A stretch of 6,483 bases of DNA from Candidatus Zixiibacteriota bacterium (lineage in GTDB: Bacteria; Zixibacteria; MSB-5A5; GN15; PGXB01): NCBI GenBank assembly GCA_030642025.1, contig DAOWOO010000082.1, positions 1 through 6,483 of the forward strand, written 5' to 3'. The position numbers and the translations under genes are program-made. Below, one piece after another: positions 5,527 through 6,483 of the stretch (position 1 is the first letter of the stretch; each line of letters starts with the position of its first letter). The notes beneath the pieces were generated by a model, which worked only from the letters and a program-made list of their open reading frames with translations, made no database searches and was not told the origin of the DNA.

Positions 5527-6291
5527 ATGGCCGACTATGAATGGAAATCAGCCATAACCGATATCGGACCCGGCAAAATCCGGGTGCGGGGGTATCATAT
5601 TACCGACATAATGGACAAACTGAGTTTCGCCGAGACAGTCTTTTTGATTCTCAAAGGCGAGCTCCCGACCAAAGCCGAGGCGGAGATGATGCGGGCGATT
5701 TTGGTAGCATCGATTGACCACGGATGCTCACCGCCATCGGTTCTGGGGACGCGCAACGTTGTCTCCGGTGGAAACCCGCTCAACGCCGCTGTTGCGGGCG
5801 GGGTGCTGGTTATCGGCGACAGCCACGGCGGAGCTATCGAAAACTCGGCCAAGATAATGCAGGAGTGGGCCAAAAAGGACGGCGATGTTGAAACGCTGGC
5901 ATCGGAGATGGTTGACTGGCTCAAGGAAAAGAAAATCCGCATGCCCGGGTTCGGACATCGGCTTCATAATGTCGATCCCCGGACTCTGAAACTATTTGAA
6001 ATCGCAGGCAAATGCGGCTTTTCGGGACGGCATATTGAACTCTGTAAAGCGGTTGAAAAGGCGCTGGAAAATAAACTTGGCCGTAAACTGCCAATCAATG
6101 TTGACGGCGCTATTGCGGCGGTAATCTCCGATATGAATTTCGATTGGCGTCTGGGCAAGGGGTTTTTTATCATCTCCCGTGTGCCCGGTTTGATATCTCA
6201 CGCCTACGAGGAGATGACCCGCGAAAAACCGATGCGCCAGTTGGGCAACCGCAATTTCACCTACGACGGCCCGGGGGAGAGGGAGATATAG
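5527..6291 (+). CDS. Citrate-synthase-fold enzyme, citryl-CoA lyase / ATP-citrate-lyase C-terminal-like
   Basis: This 254-residue protein belongs to the citrate synthase superfamily but is much shorter than ordinary citrate synthase (about 370-430 residues). Its size and its C-terminal pattern (GKGFFIISRVPGLISHAYEE, 210-229) resemble citryl-CoA lyase and the lyase domain of ATP-citrate lyase. The three catalytic positions of the superfamily appear present: H100 in GDSHGGA, H144 in PGFGHRLHNVDPR (140-152) and D193 in INVDG. ATP-citrate lyase, as I recall it, has Phe where this has H100. The probable reaction is cleavage of citryl-CoA, or a related CoA thioester, to acetyl-CoA and oxaloacetate, or the reverse synthesis. 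No partner citryl-CoA synthetase is in the window. It lies nine bases after the lipoprotein gene and near a 2-oxoacid:ferredoxin oxidoreductase, consistent with TCA-type carbon metabolism. Citrate or methylcitrate synthase-like activity is an alternative. Confidence 0.85.
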   Translation: MADYEWKSAITDIGPGKIRVRGYHITDIMDKLSFAETVFLILKGELPTKAEAEMMRAILVASIDHGCSPPSVLGTRNVVSGGNPLNAAVAGGVLVIGDSHGGAIENSAKIMQEWAKKDGDVETLASEMVDWLKEKKIRMPGFGHRLHNVDPRTLKLFEIAGKCGFSGRHIELCKAVEKALENKLGRKLPINVDGAIAAVISDMNFDWRLGKGFFIISRVPGLISHAYEEMTREKPMRQLGNRNFTYDGPGEREI

Positions 6292-6311
6292 GGTTAAACG
6301 ATTAATGTAAT

Positions 6312-6340
6312 TTGTCGTCTAATAAATAAATGTATATAAT
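6312..6340 (+). promoter_or_regulatory. Probable promoter of the terminal lipoprotein gene
   Basis: A perfect -10 hexamer TATAAT (6335-6340) has TTGTCG (6312-6317, four of six matches to TTGACA) 17 bases upstream. Transcription would begin near 6347, leaving a very short leader that just includes the ribosome site. The surroundings are AT-rich, which raises the chance of a fortuitous match. No terminator was found between the stop at 6291 and this site, so readthrough from upstream is also possible. Confidence 0.45.
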
Positions 6341-6357
6341 TGATACCGGAGGGTGTT

Positions 6358-6483
6358 ATGAAAACGTATATGACAGTTCTATCAGTAATATTATTATCCT
6401 CAATTATAATTGGGTGTGGTATTATGGATTCCCCTGATAATGATATAAGGTCGATTGAGGATAATATTTTATTTAAAATACTA
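6358..6483 (+). CDS. Predicted lipoprotein, 3'-partial (runs off the window)
   Basis: Only the first 42 codons are visible. They encode a short N-terminus with K2, a hydrophobic stretch (6-18) and the lipobox I-I-G-C, so C20 is a probable lipidation site and the protein should be exported to the envelope. The ATG at 6358 follows GGAGGG (6348-6353) by four bases. The mature region begins with an acidic, asparagine-rich stretch (DSPDNDIRSIEDN) that I do not recognise as any family. By hand count, 34 of the 126 bases are G or C (about 27%), far below the other genes, and the codons are mostly A- or T-ending. Function is unknown. Confidence 0.7.
   Translation, partial: MKTYMTVLSVILLSSIIIGCGIMDSPDNDIRSIEDNILFKIL

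Noticed and set aside
1..6483. CRISPR arrays, tRNA/rRNA genes, insertion sequences, riboswitches
   Set aside because: I saw no regularly spaced repeats, no tRNA-like cloverleaf, no transposase or terminal repeats, and no leader long enough for a riboswitch.

Overview
The window looks like a piece of an anaerobic, Gram-negative bacterial genome, roughly half G+C in its metabolic genes. Anaerobic, ferredoxin-based metabolism is suggested by a 2-oxoacid:ferredoxin oxidoreductase and by proteins that together could carry about a dozen iron-sulfur clusters. Two predicted lipoproteins fit a diderm cell envelope. A candidate lineage such as one in the FCB group is possible, but the sequence alone does not fix the phylum.

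Region 1 (1-4633) is one tightly packed plus-strand operon of six genes that starts before the window and ends at a strong intrinsic terminator (4604-4633). It holds the end of a 2-oxoacid:ferredoxin oxidoreductase beta subunit (KorB/VorA type), interrupted by a one-base frameshift in a G run, and its gamma subunit (KorC/PorG type). These are followed by a NuoE/HydC-like [2Fe-2S] protein, a NuoF/HydB-like NADH/FMN flavoprotein with extra iron-sulfur domains at both ends, a NuoG/HoxU-like small iron-sulfur subunit, and a four-cluster HycB/CooF-like ferredoxin. The operon reads as a 2-oxoacid oxidoreductase packaged with the electron-transfer half of a HydABC-type (possibly bifurcating) enzyme, with no hydrogenase catalytic domain in the window. 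The likely role is moving electrons between 2-oxoacid oxidation (or reductive carboxylation), ferredoxin and NAD(H).

Region 2 (4649-6291) begins with an almost perfect sigma-70 promoter just after the terminator. It drives a predicted lipoprotein that resembles a gluzincin (peptidase MA-like) domain without its zinc-binding histidines. Nine bases after it comes a 254-residue citrate-synthase-fold protein resembling citryl-CoA lyase and the C-terminal part of ATP-citrate lyase. The enzyme makes metabolic sense beside a 2-oxoglutarate-type oxidoreductase (reductive or oxidative TCA chemistry); the lipoprotein partner is unexplained.

Region 3 (6292-6483) is strikingly AT-rich. It carries a likely promoter and the first 42 codons of another lipoprotein gene that runs off the window. 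No RNA genes, CRISPR arrays, insertion sequences or integration sites were recognised, and there is no gene-free stretch above 300 bases.
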